Positions 1-11,526 of a DNA stretch of 64,000 bases are shown here, piece by piece. Made by a program: the position numbers and the translations under genes. Within the stretch, counting starts at the first letter, position 1. Every line of letters begins with the position of its first letter. The stretch covers positions 9,031,799 through 9,095,798 of the forward strand of contig CM067091.1 of assembly GCA_034008185.1 (NCBI GenBank). Direction: 5' to 3'. Source of the DNA: Gorsachius magnificus. Taxonomy: Eukaryota > Chordata > Aves > Pelecaniformes > Ardeidae. A model generated the notes under the pieces. It ran no database searches and was not told where the DNA came from. It worked only from the letters and a program-made list of their open reading frames with translations.

Positions 1-476
1 CTACGAGAAAGACTCAGAATCAGGCTGAGAAACTAAATTTAGCACTCTGTAAAGGGAGTTTTGACACCAGGGACCCAGTCAATTCAAGCAGTGGAGCCCA
101 GAAAACAATTCAACTCACTGAAGTCGGCGCAACTGCGTCATCGGCTGAATTGCTTTTTGGTCCTCATTCCCACTGGCTATAATGGGAATTTAGGATGTCC
201 AGTACACATAGGCACAACTCCATTTCGGTGTTTTATTCAGGAGCTGAACCTCACTCTAAGCAATAGAAATTTTTCTGTCATTATAAGCATGTCTTACTCC
301 ATTGATTTTTATTTGAATAGGATAAGTAAATTGTTCTTTTTCCTTTGAATTAGCAATGGAGATGAGGAATTTTACAAGCCTAGGAAAAAAAAAAAAGTCT
401 CATGAAAAATTAAAAATGACAGATATTTAAAAAATTACAGGTATCACTCAAGCCAGGATGGGTTTTGTGCAATTAC

Positions 477-539
477 CTTGCCAACCAAGAACACTGCGTG
501 CAAACTCCACAACTGCTAACTGCATTCCCAAACAAACTC
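477..539 (-). CDS. CTPS1: CTPS1 coding exon 11 (catalytic cysteine)
   Basis: 63 bases, too short to stand out as an open frame. The acceptor is TTCTGCAG and the donor GTAATT. It encodes [20 protein letters not shown]. The Cys is residue 399 by exon addition, which equals the nucleophile number in the human enzyme. The following exon is not in positions 1-476, so the gene continues off the left edge. Confidence 0.94.
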
Positions 540-3500
540 CTGCAGAAGGCAAGGCAGAACAGAGATCAAGTCAGGACAAGGACCCCTGAGCCCGTACCGC
601 AAAGCACGCACACCTTCACAGAGCAGTCCTGAGTCAGAGGAAAACCTGGATGAGACACAGACCTTTGGCTTGGATCTGGGCTCTGTTCCCTCTGTCCCAA
701 GTAGTTCTGACAAGTTTTACTGCATACCTCCCTTCCCCAGCCACTCTCCTCACACGACATTTCCAGTCTCTCACTATGTCACATTTAAACAGTCACATAT
801 TTCTTCATGCCAAGATCACCACAGCCTCCTCTGAAACTTCCAAGTCTCCTACCCCCTCATTACAGAGATTCCATTTCATCACATCCCAGCCAACTCCAAC
901 CACTTCAGAGTGAACTATAGCTGCATTAACCAGTTAAACTGAGCATAGATCATTGCCTTCCTCAGCCACTTATAGAAAGCTCTTGTTGCAGACCAGTTAG
1001 GCTGTTACTCAACCTCCTTCTTTATTTCTTCTTATGGAGGAAACATGTTTCTCACCTAAGAAGGGTTTTTTCTGTTTTCTTGCCCAGGAAATAGCTTGAA
1101 TTTTGCCTTCTGTCCCTCGAACACCAAATCCACCGGGAACCAGAACTCCACTGCATGAGGAGGAAAAGATTCCATTCACACAGGGCTCACCAGCATGGCT
1201 CCCCCCAACCAGTACCACCTCTCTCCCATAAAATCTTGGATTTGCAAGGCCTCACTCCTGAAAAGGGCTTTAAAGTGCCCTGCGTGGCAAGGCCTGTCTG
1301 CAGCACAGTTTCCGTATGAATTCACGCAAGCGGTCACATAATGTCATAGAATTTTCAGAGAAACGTTTTATAAATACATATTTTACCTTCCCAAGAAATC
1401 CAAAATGCAATGCAGGTTACAATACCAGAATGGTTCATGTTGCATGACCCACATGCTCTGCACCAAGCATGCCTGCAAACATACCACCCAGCGCGGCCCA
1501 GGCTGAGGAAGCTGCTAGCTGCAGTGTCAAGTTGTCCTAACCGCAGGCACAAGGACACCAAATTCTGCAGGAAGTTCTTCATTCTCCTGGTACCACCCAA
1601 AGCCTGCTTTCCTGAGGGCTTCAAGCCCCACTTGTTCTTGCTTTATGGGCTAACTCTTGGCATCCCCTGCATACTAATGCTTTTCCCTTCTCGTGCTCTC
1701 CTCCTAAAGAACTTTATACCACATTTACACCTTCCATCCTCTCTCTTTGGCTTTAATAGCCTCTGCATGGAACTGGCTACTCAGAGAGGTGGTGGGGTCA
1801 CCATCTCTGGAGGTGTTCAAAAAACACGTAGATGTGGCACTTCAGGACATGGTCTATTAGGCATGGTGGTGTTGGGTTGACAGCTGGATTTGATAATCTT
1901 GGAGGTCTTTTCCAACCTTAATGACTATGATTTTTACCCTTTCCCCTTATTTCCTCTCACCCTGTTTCCCCACTAAGCCTGTGCACATCCTCATCTGCAT
2001 CATCATCTCCCCTATTGCTGCCTTTTGCAAACTCCCTCACTTATTTAACAATTCTCCATTTTACACCTTATCCTAAATTTCACTGAGAGGTATCTGGGGC
2101 AATGTCAGAGTGTGCTGGCACAGCGCCTAAGAAAACAGTCTCCAGTGAGGCTCTTAATTCCAAAATTGTCAATAGCAGCAAGTTTATCAGACAAGCTCCA
2201 AAGAAATGGCCAGAGTATAAGAGTCTTACTCAGCACCACACAGCTTCTGCCACGCTTCATGGTATCGGACAGGTTCTTCTTGCAGAGTGTCTGGCTCCAA
2301 GTCAGCAGAGTCAATATACTGGGAAGAAATCCAAAAAAAGGATGATGAGATGCTGCCACAAGAGTGTAAATACAGTGTCTCCTTAATTCTTATTACATTA
2401 AGATATCATGATCCTCCTGGATAGCTCTGGGTTTGTTTCCTACTAGATACTTGCTTATGTATTTTCTGGGCTGATTTCCTGTCTGCTAGTCAGCAGAACT
2501 GCTTTCCAGCACCGTCACATTACAGATGCAGAAACAGAAGGCATGGTTTTTTGTACCTTCCCTTCTCTGCAGCTCTGCTGTCACAGAAATGAAGATGATG
2601 TCCGTAAGACCCAGACTCATTAAATGTGAAGTCTTAACGGAGCACAGCAAGATAGGAACACAGAGCTATGCAGACAGAAACAACCACACAGCGAAAATAA
2701 AACCGAATCGCTATCTCATCAAATATATATAATTTAATCTTCAAGAGAGACTGAAGAACAAATAGGATCTGGTGAAACACAGACTGTTGTAATTAAAGGA
2801 TGACCAATGTTACATATGGAAAACACTGCAAGTTTTCCAGTTTCTCATCTCCGGTATCTCTGAACTTCTGAGTGTTCTGGCAGGCTGCTTACCCTTTTGA
2901 ACAACCATTTTTGTCTGGTCTTTTTTTTTTAAGCTTAGAATACTGCTAACAGTTCTTTAGCCCAATGCGAGATGTCCATGCACAGCACTCACAGAACCCA
3001 CTCCCATTCTGAACCATACAGACACAGCTGTGTCAGGAACTACCCACAGACGCATGCGCAGGGTTTACCCTTCACCACTCTTACTTAATTTTCTTTTCTC
3101 CTCTACCGATTTTGTAGGTTGAAAGGTGACCCAAACATAGAACAGTGCTGTTAGAGAGCAAGCACCTATTTCCATGACTCACCAGCATCATGAAACAGCT
3201 GGACGTTTAGAAAGCATATTTAAATTAAAGCAAAATTTCTGGCAACAGATACATATTTCACCTCTTTGGGGCATCTAGCTAGAACCAAGACCCCTAAAAG
3301 CACCTGTGCAGCCAAACCAGCACTAAAACTAAAATAAAGTCTGAGGCAGGAGCATCATAAAACCTGTGAGTATGACAAGGGTAACAGCAACAACCCTAAA
3401 AAAAGGATGGCTTTCAACAACTGTCTGAGGAATTAAAGCAAACAGTCCCCTCCTCAAGTATATCTACCACTATCACAGTTCAGCATGGAACACTGAAGAG

Positions 3501-6500
3501 TTCCCATCAATTATACAGACACCTTGTATGTCTTACAGGATGAAAGGCTGGTTTGCTTTGAAGCTGTTTTATGCCTGCCAACAGATGTTCTGATGCTGTA
3601 ATCCAAGGACAAATTTAAAGTTCACTGGCTGAATCAACTCTCCCTTACTGTCCATGTTTGTAATTAAGATGGGTAGCCCTGTAGGTGTATTGGGAGGGGA
3701 GGATTTTTATACACACACACACACACCCCTACCTTAATGTCAAGTTTGTGGTTGATAGCCAGTGCAGAATGCTCCAGTGCTTTAATGACAGACGCATAGG
3801 AATCTGAAAACTTGGTGTATTTGCCAACAAGCGCAATGGAACATGTTTCAAGGAGACGGTCATACCTAAACAAAATCAAAACCTTAGGGTTATTTTGTTA
3901 TTAACAGGAAATGGGGGCAAGAATCACTTGCATTCTGTTCAGCTTTTCAAGTAATATAAACAGTTGAAAGTCTGTCCAACTAGAGAGATGATGACTTTGG
4001 AAGAGATATCTTTTGTAACAATTATGACTTAAAAACATCAAAGCAAGAATAGAAGAAAGGGAAGAAAAAAGAAAAAAAACACAATGACAGAGAAAAAGGA
4101 GTTGCAGAAAGTAATTTATAAATTAACTCATCTGTCTTTATGCTAAAAAGCCATTTTGAGTAGATCCAAGCTGTCTTTTTAGGGAGCTGCATTAGATTCA
4201 AAGTCTGCAGTAAACTATTAAGAGAGGATCAAAGCACAACTCTGCCTATGTTTATACTGTACAGCATCTTCCCATGCTGCTTCTGACTTCAGCAGACAGA
4301 AATACAGAAAGGACTTCCAGAGTCCTACAGTCATACTGCCTACTTGTTCAATCCCAGCATCTGGCATGGGATTTATGCAGCATTCTTGGCCATAGCTAAG
4401 GGACTGTTTAAAGTTAATTTCAAAATTGCTAAGTACCTTCAACCCAGCTGGTTACTGAGGGCTTTCCCCTGTCAAAAGAAAATGTTCTTGACAGTGGTGA
4501 CTTGTGTCGTGCATATAAAGGGAAACATACAGATCTTGAAAATTAATTTCTTGTAAGGACAAACATATTTAGTGCTTCAGAAAGGGCCTGAACGGCAACT
4601 GAAAAGATTCAATTCACTATTTCCTCACAAAAAAACCCCAAAAAACCAAAACAAAACAAAAACCCCAAAAAACCCAGTGTCCTAGGAGTCTCAGACTCAG
4701 TTATGAAACAGTTGTTTCACTTGCTTGGAAGTATACTCAAAAAATACATTTTATTGACATTCCTGACGACTCCTACGTATGCGTACAGAAGGATTTCACC
4801 ACTTTGTAACGTCACTAGGTTTTTTTGCATAAAAAGGGAGGGCAGAACTGTCTACCTTTTAATTACTTCAAACTGGTTTTGATGTAGACAGTACACTACC
4901 AACACAAGATAAGAACTCAATAACATTATCTTACAGGATTCTCATGTTGAGGGATTTTTTTCAGTTAAACGTCTAGGAAGAAAATGCATTTTTGTAGTTA
5001 AAAAAAAAAGAAAAAAAAAATTTGACTGCATGAGAATGCTTGAGGAACATGATCAACACTCATAGCGCCCGAGAAGAGAAACTAATCTGGAGTCTTAAAT
5101 CAAACTACACCCAGCGGTGCAGCTCACCTGTCAGCCATTTCCTTCCACTTTATGAGCATCCTCCTGGGCTGCCTCTCAATGGGAAGGTCAAGCCTGTGTC
5201 TGAAGTAGTCAACAACTCCCTGCTCCTCTAACAACAGAGGAACCCGGTAGATAGAAGAGACATCATGCACACAGATGACCTGTTCATAAAATATGAATGT
5301 CATTAAAACAGATCTAAGTGCCAGTGCAATTATTTTTAGACAGATACTCAGAGAGCTTCTGTCTCCAGCAGGCAACCATATGACCACCTGAACTTCCAGG
5401 AAATAATATCTGTTGAATAACATAACAACATATGAATAGCTTAGGACTAGTTTCCTCATACTTGCAAAGGTCATCCATCAGCACTTCCCAGGTATTACTG
5501 CTCACTGGAGCTCCTTGGGAAGGGCTGCAACAAGACAACCTAGCAGTAAGAAAGTCAGCTGCTATGCAAGTTATGCGACCACACAGTGAAGTTCAAAGAA
5601 TGCTTCAAGGAGACTTCTCCTGTGATACAGCCGTCTTGGTAATCCCAACTAAAACTACAGTTACACTGCCTACAAGCCCAGCTTCCTCATTTCCCACCGC
5701 TGTCATTCTTAACCAGGGCTCCCAGTTTGATTAAAGCCCAGGCAAATCTGCAATCTCATACTCAGTCTTTCACTAAAAGACAAAATTTTTCAAGCTCCGG
5801 ATGGATTGGAAGTCGGCAATATTTAACCTAGAGACTGTTCGATTATTTTCCAAGGTCCACCTCAGACCATGCTATGCAGAGTAGTCTCAGTATAAGAATC
5901 ACGCTAACATAGAATTCTTGCACATCACATAACATTCAAGTGAAGCAATGCTGCTCTCAAACACGGTTTCAGCTTTTCTGTGCAATCTCTCCTCATGCAA
6001 TCTTGGGGGAAAATTGTAAAAAGAGTCGAAAAATTCCTTCAAACCTAATTTTAAATTTGGAAAAATGCGGGACTAGGTCAAAACCAGCTATTCAGAAAAT
6101 ACCCCGGATTCCACAGAATTCTCTAAGCTCATGCTAACTACCTTGTAAGAAAACCTGTGTGCGGGCATAAAAAGGACTATTTTTGCAACAGTTAAGTGTG
6201 TAAGGAATGTAGGTAAGACAAAGCAGCAAATGAATTATGCAGCTAACAAAAGACACAGCTAGAACACAGAAATGCTACACTCGGATAAAACTCATCTCAG
6301 CGTTTGACAAACAGCTAGAATATTTATTGCAAGGAAGTGCAGACAGCAATCTTTACCTGTTCTGGTTCAACATGACAGAACATGGAAATCTTTTCTTTTA
6401 CTGAGGTATCCAGTGGAGTGGAGCACCTGCAAACAATCTAACAGAACAGCAACATCAAGGTTGTGAAGCCAAACAGAAGTACTCAGACATTCGTAACACA

Positions 6501-9500
6501 AATCTCTAAACAAGCTGTCTTTCTGCAGTCTCTGTGACTTGGGAAAAAACCCCAACTCCATTACTTTTACTTCTTATTACCAACAAATAAGTGCTCTCAA
6601 CCTAAGAATTAGACTAGAATGTTGTTGCAACATGCCACTACTGCATTTTTAATTCCAAAGCCAGACAGCAAGACTTACCAGATCTGGTGAGAGACCAAGA
6701 CCTCTGAGTTCACGAACACTGTTTTGGGTGGGTTTAGTCTTCTGCTCTCCTGTAGAGCTTGGCTGGTCAGAGAAGAGCAGAAGTTGGTGTATCAGATTTT
6801 GATGATATGTAGCAATGATTCATCAGGCTAATCGGGACTCTCCACCCTATTAATCTTGTAAAAACTTTAACCCAGTTCTTAGACAATTCACATGAACTTT
6901 AAATACCCCTTGTATACCATCATTCTAATCTCAAAGACTGAAAGCAACTGGCAGAAACCAGAGTTCAAGTCTGCACAGTAAGTAGGTATGCATCACAGTG
7001 AGGGAAGGAGAGAACACAGATCGTAAGGTTTTTATCCACTGCTCCCACTAAATACCTAGTATTTTATATTTCTAATTTTTTTCCGCTGTAAATCACCCAG
7101 CCTGGACAGAAGGGGAAAGAAAGAGAACAAAGACTGATCTGCACTCCAGTAACTCTATCAAGTTGCTCTGTCAAATCCATTTCCCAGACAAGGAATATTC
7201 ATGCTCTCTGGTATTGTTAACGTAACCATGGAAGAATTTCCTTCAGCAGCGACTCCTGTAGGAGAGGATTTTGTTTGGTGAAGACTGTAAACTGTCTTCA
7301 AAACCAGAGCAGATAATACAGGTGAGGTTCTATCAGGCATTATATGGCATAAAACACCTTCATATGCTTTTGGTATTAACTGGAGTTCACCCCATCCACT
7401 TGGCACATAAGGATATTTTTGTTTCCTTTGTGATTCCTAATTAACTGATTCTTATCATAGCACTGCTTCATAACACCTTTTCTTAGTTGAATCTCTGAAC
7501 CAAGGGCAACTGCCACTCAGATTGTTATGACTTACATAGCAATCAGATGGGAGAGCCTATGAAATTACTGTTAAAGATCAAAACACACATTAAAAATATT
7601 GTCTAAGGGGGAAAAAACAGATTATCTTTCAAAATACAGTATTATGTTTTGAAATTACAGAAGTAACCCAACCTATCTCATGTAAATCTTGTGGGGAAAA
7701 AAAAGGGCACACAACGACATAAATATTAAAGAATTCCAGGAAAAGCTTGGAATATGATTTTATTAATATAAGTCCAAATGGCTGTCAAGTCTGGCTACAT
7801 CACTGAATTTTATATTACCTTTGCAGAAGTGGAAAGCTATGCAAATGAAGGGAAACTGAAAGTTTTCAGCCCTAGAAAGCAGGTTTACCTGCAAAAGCCA
7901 GGAGACAATTCCACAGAGAAAAACAGCAGCTAAAGATGCAAAACTGCATCTGCTGCAACTCCAAACTATTTATTATACATTTACACACTCTGAAAAGTTT
8001 CTGTTCGCTTCTTGTGAGCCTTTCTGAATACATAACCATATATTCTCTGCATTTCTTCCAGAAGTGCCTATGCATAGAAATACAAATATAACAGTGCCTA
8101 TAGATATAACACATATTTAGAAAGCAGGTTTTGGACTGGGGAAGCCCCTGACCAACAAAACATTTTGGGTCCTTACCTGGGGAACTAGACTGACATGAAT
8201 GTTACAAAAGTTCTCTCTTTTTGCTTTGAACTGAAACTGGCGGAAAGCTTCAATGAAAGGCATACTTTCAATATCGCCTACTGTCCCACCAAGCTAAAAA
8301 AGACGTTTAGAAAAAAAGATGTTTAGAATTAAAATCAGTACTGAATTTGCTCACTAAAGCATATTAAAATATATATAAAAGGACTAAAACATCTCTCCCA
8401 CACCTCCCTCCTTCCCTAAAGGAGCATCAACACCAATACAACAAGCAGGACCTGCCGGTTGTATGTACTACTTCCACAGCCTCCAATCTACCCCAATTAT
8501 TTTACCTTTGTGATTTCCCCCAAAATCAAAAAGCCTCAAGAAAAACAGTTTCTCATATGGGCAGCACCTCTCCAGGAACATTACCTTTACCTCTATTCTC
8601 TCTTCAGGGAAAAGATTTAGGTGTTAAAATTATCGTTTATGAACATTAGGTGGCACTGAGAAGAAAATTTTCTGTTAAGTTTTAGTAACTATGTAGAGTG
8701 GTTTTGGACACATGCAGGAACAGAGACAAAAGGCATTATTTGGAGCACTGACAGCCTCCCACGCATTGTCAGATAGTGCCTCCTAGGTACTTCAGGATCC
8801 AGGCTTGCGAACCCTGGAACAGAAATTGCCACTTAAGCTGCAGGGAGAGTCCTAAGTCACTGTGACCTGGGCACTCTGACAAGCTCCCTCTCTCCTGTAT
8901 TAGCATACCCTGCCAGCCAACTCAGCAGACTGTCTGAGCCTTCACCCTGCTCTGTCTCCTCTGGTAGCAGGAAACTAAATGGTGTTCATCACCACTAACT
9001 TGTGCCATTCACTTTTCTAGGTCTATGCTTGAACTAGTTGCTCCAAGGCTCCCTTTACTGCTACAGAATAAAGACAACTGGTCCCAGAGGGTGACTTACC
9101 TACCATTTCTCTTTCCACCACGGAAGAAGGCAGCAAAGCAGGATTAACTCAGGCTTTGGCGTATGAAGTTACAAGAGCTAAAATTCATTCTATAGACTAG
9201 TTCACATTACACTAGAGAGCAAAGCACCTCAAGAATATAACTGTCCAAAACCTAAGTCTTTCCCTGTGTGGATTCAGACACAGAGCATTCAAAAGATTAG
9301 ACTGAAGAAGCGAGGCTAGCAAGGGGGATTTTTAACCAACTCAATAACATGCACAGTCGAACATTACTGTAAAAAAAACTTACTATGAAAAATAAGCATA
9401 TGGTTCAGTTTACTCCGTACAAGAAGCAAAACTATATTTTAAGAGCTACAAACCTCAATCACACAAACTTGAGGTTCAATGCCATCTTCATCTACAGGAA

Positions 9501-11055
9501 TTCGTGCCTGCCTCATTACCCATTCTTGTATGGCATCTGTGATGTGGGGAACAACTGAAAAAGAAACCCAGGCAAGGGTTAAAGCCACAACGCACGCACT
9601 CTTCTCCTCCTAACTCCTTACAGAGCAAGTTATTGAAATTAAAGGGCCAGTGCTTCCCATATCACTTCAGCACTAATTTCGTGTCTAACTTTTGAAGTGA
9701 TTATTCTTGGTTGTGATTTTCAAGAGAAATATCTTGGCAAGAAATGCAATTCTCCCTCCATTTAAACACACATAAGGAACATTTCCTTTAAGCTGCAAGA
9801 TTCAAGTACAAGCAGTTTTTTGCTCTAAGCAGAGAGAGTTACTCTGTTTTAAACTGTCTGGAAAAGTCCTTATCCAAAGCAGCTGTGGAGTATGCTTAAA
9901 AAGGGAAGGGACTGGTCTGATCCTCAAAGAGCCTTTGGTTTTCTAATGACGCGACAGTTATCAAAGGCAATAACCATTTTAACCAGCTAACAAAATCCAC
10001 AGGTGTGTCAGTCTGAAGTCTGTTCACATTTAGTATTGGCTACATTAGACAGTTGGACCCAACAGTTCCAACAACAGGGAGCATATTGCCAAGCCCTGGA
10101 AAGCTTTGAGGGGCTTCAGCATGGCACACACCCCTATACCTCCACTGGTGCGTCTTCTACTTCCCCTTTTAAAAAAACAAACAAAACCATCACAAGGACA
10201 GCGTATAACAAAGACCTCAAGTTTGGATGAAATGCAAAAGCATCCAACCAGAATATATTTCTAAGCATCAGAAATGAAGCTTCACGTCACCTTGGACAGT
10301 TTTACCAAGATAGTCTCCCTTCCTCTCCTTGTTGATGACATACTGGTAGATCTTCCCAGTAGTCAGATTGTTGTCTTTGGTTAGTCGGATATCGAGGAAG
10401 CGCTCATAGTTACCAAGGTCCAGGTCCACTTCCCCTCCATCATCCAGCACAAACACCTCCCCTGTGGCACACCAAAAAAGGCACAAGCACACATGTCAAG
10501 GGGAAACGGTTCACATCAGCAATTTGTTGGGTTTGCCTGAGACAGCTGGAAGAATTCAATGCAATGAAATGCCTTTTGATTGCTACAGCAAGTTCAGGAG
10601 TGGCTACTAACACTAAAAGCCTTATATAACAAAGAGGGGTACTGCATTGAGGAGTGAATCCCTCAAGCAGGCAACAATGATAAAAGACCAGAGAGCACAT
10701 CTCTGCTCTTCGCTGGTGGCCAGTCAGTCTGGAGCTGCGGACAGGCTCAGCCTGCAGGTCCCAAACTCCTTCCCCATGCAAAGGAGCTGGTACCTCCCAG
10801 GCAAAACCAGCCCCGGGACCCACCTGGAAGACCCCAGCGCCCAGCTCAAGGCCAGCGGCCTGCTGCCAGCTCGGCCCCGGGGCCACTCACCGTGCTCGTA
10901 CGGAGAGAAGGTGCCAGCGTCAATGTTGATGTAGGGGTCGATCTTGATGGAGGTGACGCGCAGCCCGCAGGACTTGAGGATGGTGCCGATGCTGCTGGCG
11001 ATGATCCCCTTGCCGAGCCCGAGATCACCCCGCCCGTGACCAGGATGTACTTCAT
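477..11055 (-). CDS. CTPS1: CTP synthase 1, 5' two-thirds (11 coding exons, continues past the left edge)
   Basis: CTP synthase makes CTP from UTP, ATP and glutamine in the cytosol, the last step of de novo pyrimidine synthesis, and can polymerise into filaments. Minus-strand exons at 10891-11055, 10291-10461, 9454-9554, 8177-8293, 6679-6762, 6357-6437, 5128-5279, 3733-3865, 2230-2318, 1056-1150 and 477-539 all have GT donors and AG acceptors, and their phases join. They encode residues 1-417. Residues 1 to about 275 are the amidoligase (synthetase) domain: P-loop near residues 9-18, [20 protein letters not shown]. From about residue 295 comes the class I glutamine amidotransferase domain: oxyanion segment [13 protein letters not shown], then nucleophile Cys399 in VCLGMQ. 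The His and Glu of the triad lie in exons outside the window. Segments such as [19 protein letters not shown] fit vertebrate CTPS1 better than CTPS2. The first exon is one base short (see its entry). The gene family is certain; the paralogue call is strong. Confidence 0.96.
1056..1150 (-). CDS. CTPS1: CTPS1 coding exon 10 (oxyanion segment)
   Basis: 95 bases, acceptor CATGCAG, donor GTGAGA. It encodes [20 protein letters not shown] and then [11 protein letters not shown]. The PGGFG segment forms the oxyanion wall of the glutaminase site. Confidence 0.96.
1764..1932 (+). mobile_element. CR1 LINE 3' tail, inside CTPS1 intron 10
   Basis: It matches the CR1 3' end in order: an AGAGAGGTGGTGGGGTCACC-like segment, GGAGGTGTTCAA, GGCATGGTGGTGTTGGGTTG, then CTTGGAGGTCTTTTCCAACC. 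It is 5' truncated, as most CR1 copies are, and diverged. It lies opposite to the direction of CTPS1 transcription. Confidence 0.85.
2230..2318 (-). CDS. CTPS1: CTPS1 coding exon 9
   Basis: 89 bases, acceptor TTCCCAG, donor GTAAGA. It encodes [20 protein letters not shown] and then EAWQKLCGA plus two bases of an Asp codon (residue 365) that is completed by exon 10. Confidence 0.95.
3709..3726. repeat. AC dinucleotide microsatellite
   Basis: About nine AC units, located just inside CTPS1 intron 8 downstream of the exon 8 donor. Confidence 0.8.
3733..3865 (-). CDS. CTPS1: CTPS1 coding exon 8
   Basis: 133 bases, acceptor TTGTTTAG, donor GTAGGG. It encodes [20 protein letters not shown] and [20 protein letters not shown], the start of the glutaminase domain. 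A short AC repeat sits just after the donor, in the intron. Confidence 0.96.
4627..4676. repeat. A/C-rich low-complexity tract
   Basis: Runs of A broken by CC or CCCC (units like AAAACC and CAAAA), in CTPS1 intron 7. A second poly-A tract lies at 5000-5020. Confidence 0.7.
5128..5279 (-). CDS. CTPS1: CTPS1 coding exon 7
   Basis: 152 bases, acceptor TGAACAG, donor GTGAGC. It encodes [20 protein letters not shown], then the linker through [20 protein letters not shown] towards the amidotransferase domain. Its wording is CTPS1-like rather than CTPS2-like. Confidence 0.96.
6357..6437 (-). CDS. CTPS1: CTPS1 coding exon 6
   Basis: 81 bases (27 codons). The acceptor is TTCTGTTAG and the donor GTAAAG. 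It encodes [20 protein letters not shown] and then CHVEPEQ, matching the CTPS1 family in frame with both neighbours. Confidence 0.95.
6679..6762 (-). CDS. CTPS1: CTPS1 coding exon 5
   Basis: 84 bases (28 codons), acceptor GACCAG, donor GTAAGT. It encodes [20 protein letters not shown] and then GLGLSPDL. The KTKPTQ stretch is the hallmark CTP synthase segment for UTP binding and tetramer contact. Confidence 0.96.
8177..8293 (-). CDS. CTPS1: CTPS1 coding exon 4
   Basis: 117 bases (39 codons), acceptor TTTTTAG, donor GTAAGG. It encodes [20 protein letters not shown] and ends NIHVSLVPQ. This is the conserved core of the amidoligase domain that contacts UTP and CTP. Confidence 0.96.
9454..9554 (-). 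CDS. CTPS1: CTPS1 coding exon 3
   Basis: 101 bases. The acceptor is TTTTTCAG and the donor GTTTGT. It encodes [12 protein letters not shown] and then PQVCVIE, whose final Glu precedes the LGGTVGDIE motif of the next exon. The phase agrees with both neighbours. Confidence 0.95.
10291..10461 (-). CDS. CTPS1: CTPS1 coding exon 2
   Basis: 171 bases, residues 56(part)-113(part). The acceptor is CCACAG and the donor GTGACG. It encodes [20 protein letters not shown], the segment that carries the magnesium and nucleotide-binding acidic residues in the family, followed by the [20 protein letters not shown] block. Confidence 0.96.
10891..11055 (-). CDS. CTPS1: CTPS1 coding exon 1 (start codon, P-loop; 1-base deficit)
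   Basis: The ATG at 11053-11055 opens [13 protein letters not shown], the invariant CTP synthase N-terminus. The exon ends with a GTGAGT donor at 10890. It is 165 bases long, but 55 codons plus one base (166) are needed to match the next exon. The reading frame slips at the GGG run (minus strand, 11018-11020) between Ser12-Gly13 and Leu14. The frame upstream gives the start and the frame downstream gives [21 protein letters not shown] one-base loss there is either an assembly error in GC-rich DNA or a true disabling mutation. A gene model that starts upstream in the second frame would have a false N-terminus. Confidence 0.93.
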
Positions 11056-11225
11056 CGCCTCGCTGCCTGACACCGGCACCCCTCAGCGAGGCTCTGCCTG
11101 CCCGCTGCCTGGGGGAGCCCCGGACCCCGCCATTCCCTTCAGCGCCCCCACCCCGCGGTGAGGGCCGGTCTCCCCCCGCCCCCCCCCGGGCCCCGCCGCG
11201 CCGCCCCCCCCCCCCGCCCCTCACC
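11056..11225 (-). promoter_or_regulatory. CTPS1: Possible CTPS1 5' UTR splice (noncoding exon and small intron)
   Basis: On the minus strand a strong donor-like CAG|GTGAGG lies at 11225/11224, and an acceptor-like GGTGTCAG ends at 11067, eleven bases upstream of the ATG. Mammalian CTPS1 has a noncoding first exon, so this could be an unusually short first intron (158 bases). The acceptor's pyrimidine tract is weak, and an unspliced leader is equally possible. Confidence 0.3.
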
Positions 11226-11526
11226 TGTGCCCGCCGGGGCGGCGCGCGGAGGGTGCGTGGCGGGCGGGGTGAGGGACGAGGCGCGCGCCGCTCTACTGCC
11301 AGCCGGCTCGGCGGGGAAGCGCATGAGGCCGGCGCGCGGCGGAGCGCAGGCGCACCGCCTCAGCCCTGCGCGGGGGGGCGCCCGCTGCGGCGTGAGCGGG
11401 GCGGGGCGCGGGCCTGGCATCGCCCCCTCCGCCCCCCCGCACCGCCCCGCCCTTCCCGCCTCAGCGCACCCGGCGCAGCGGCGGGCGCCGGATCTGCCGG
11501 GTTTCCCGTCCGGCTCCTAGGGTTTG

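Larger units (their letters stand above)
540..10890 (-). other. CTPS1: CTPS1 introns (combined description)
   Basis: Introns lie at 540-1055, 1151-2229, 2319-3732, 3866-5127, 5280-6356, 6438-6678, 6763-8176, 8294-9453, 9555-10290 and 10462-10890. Apart from the CR1 tail at 1764-1932, the AC run at 3709-3726 and the A-rich tracts at 4627-4676 and 5000-5020, I see no repeat, RNA gene or second gene in them. Positions 1-476 are intron 11 and hold nothing recognisable. Confidence 0.85.
10850..11520. promoter_or_regulatory. CpG island promoter of CTPS1
   Basis: The block is far richer in GC and CpG than the flanks and spans the first coding exon and its upstream side. GC boxes of the Sp1 type occur at 11398-11407 and 11441-11455. 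No TATA box is visible. This is the typical housekeeping promoter form and fits a broadly expressed nucleotide-synthesis gene. Transcription in the other direction (rightward) cannot be excluded. Confidence 0.85.
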
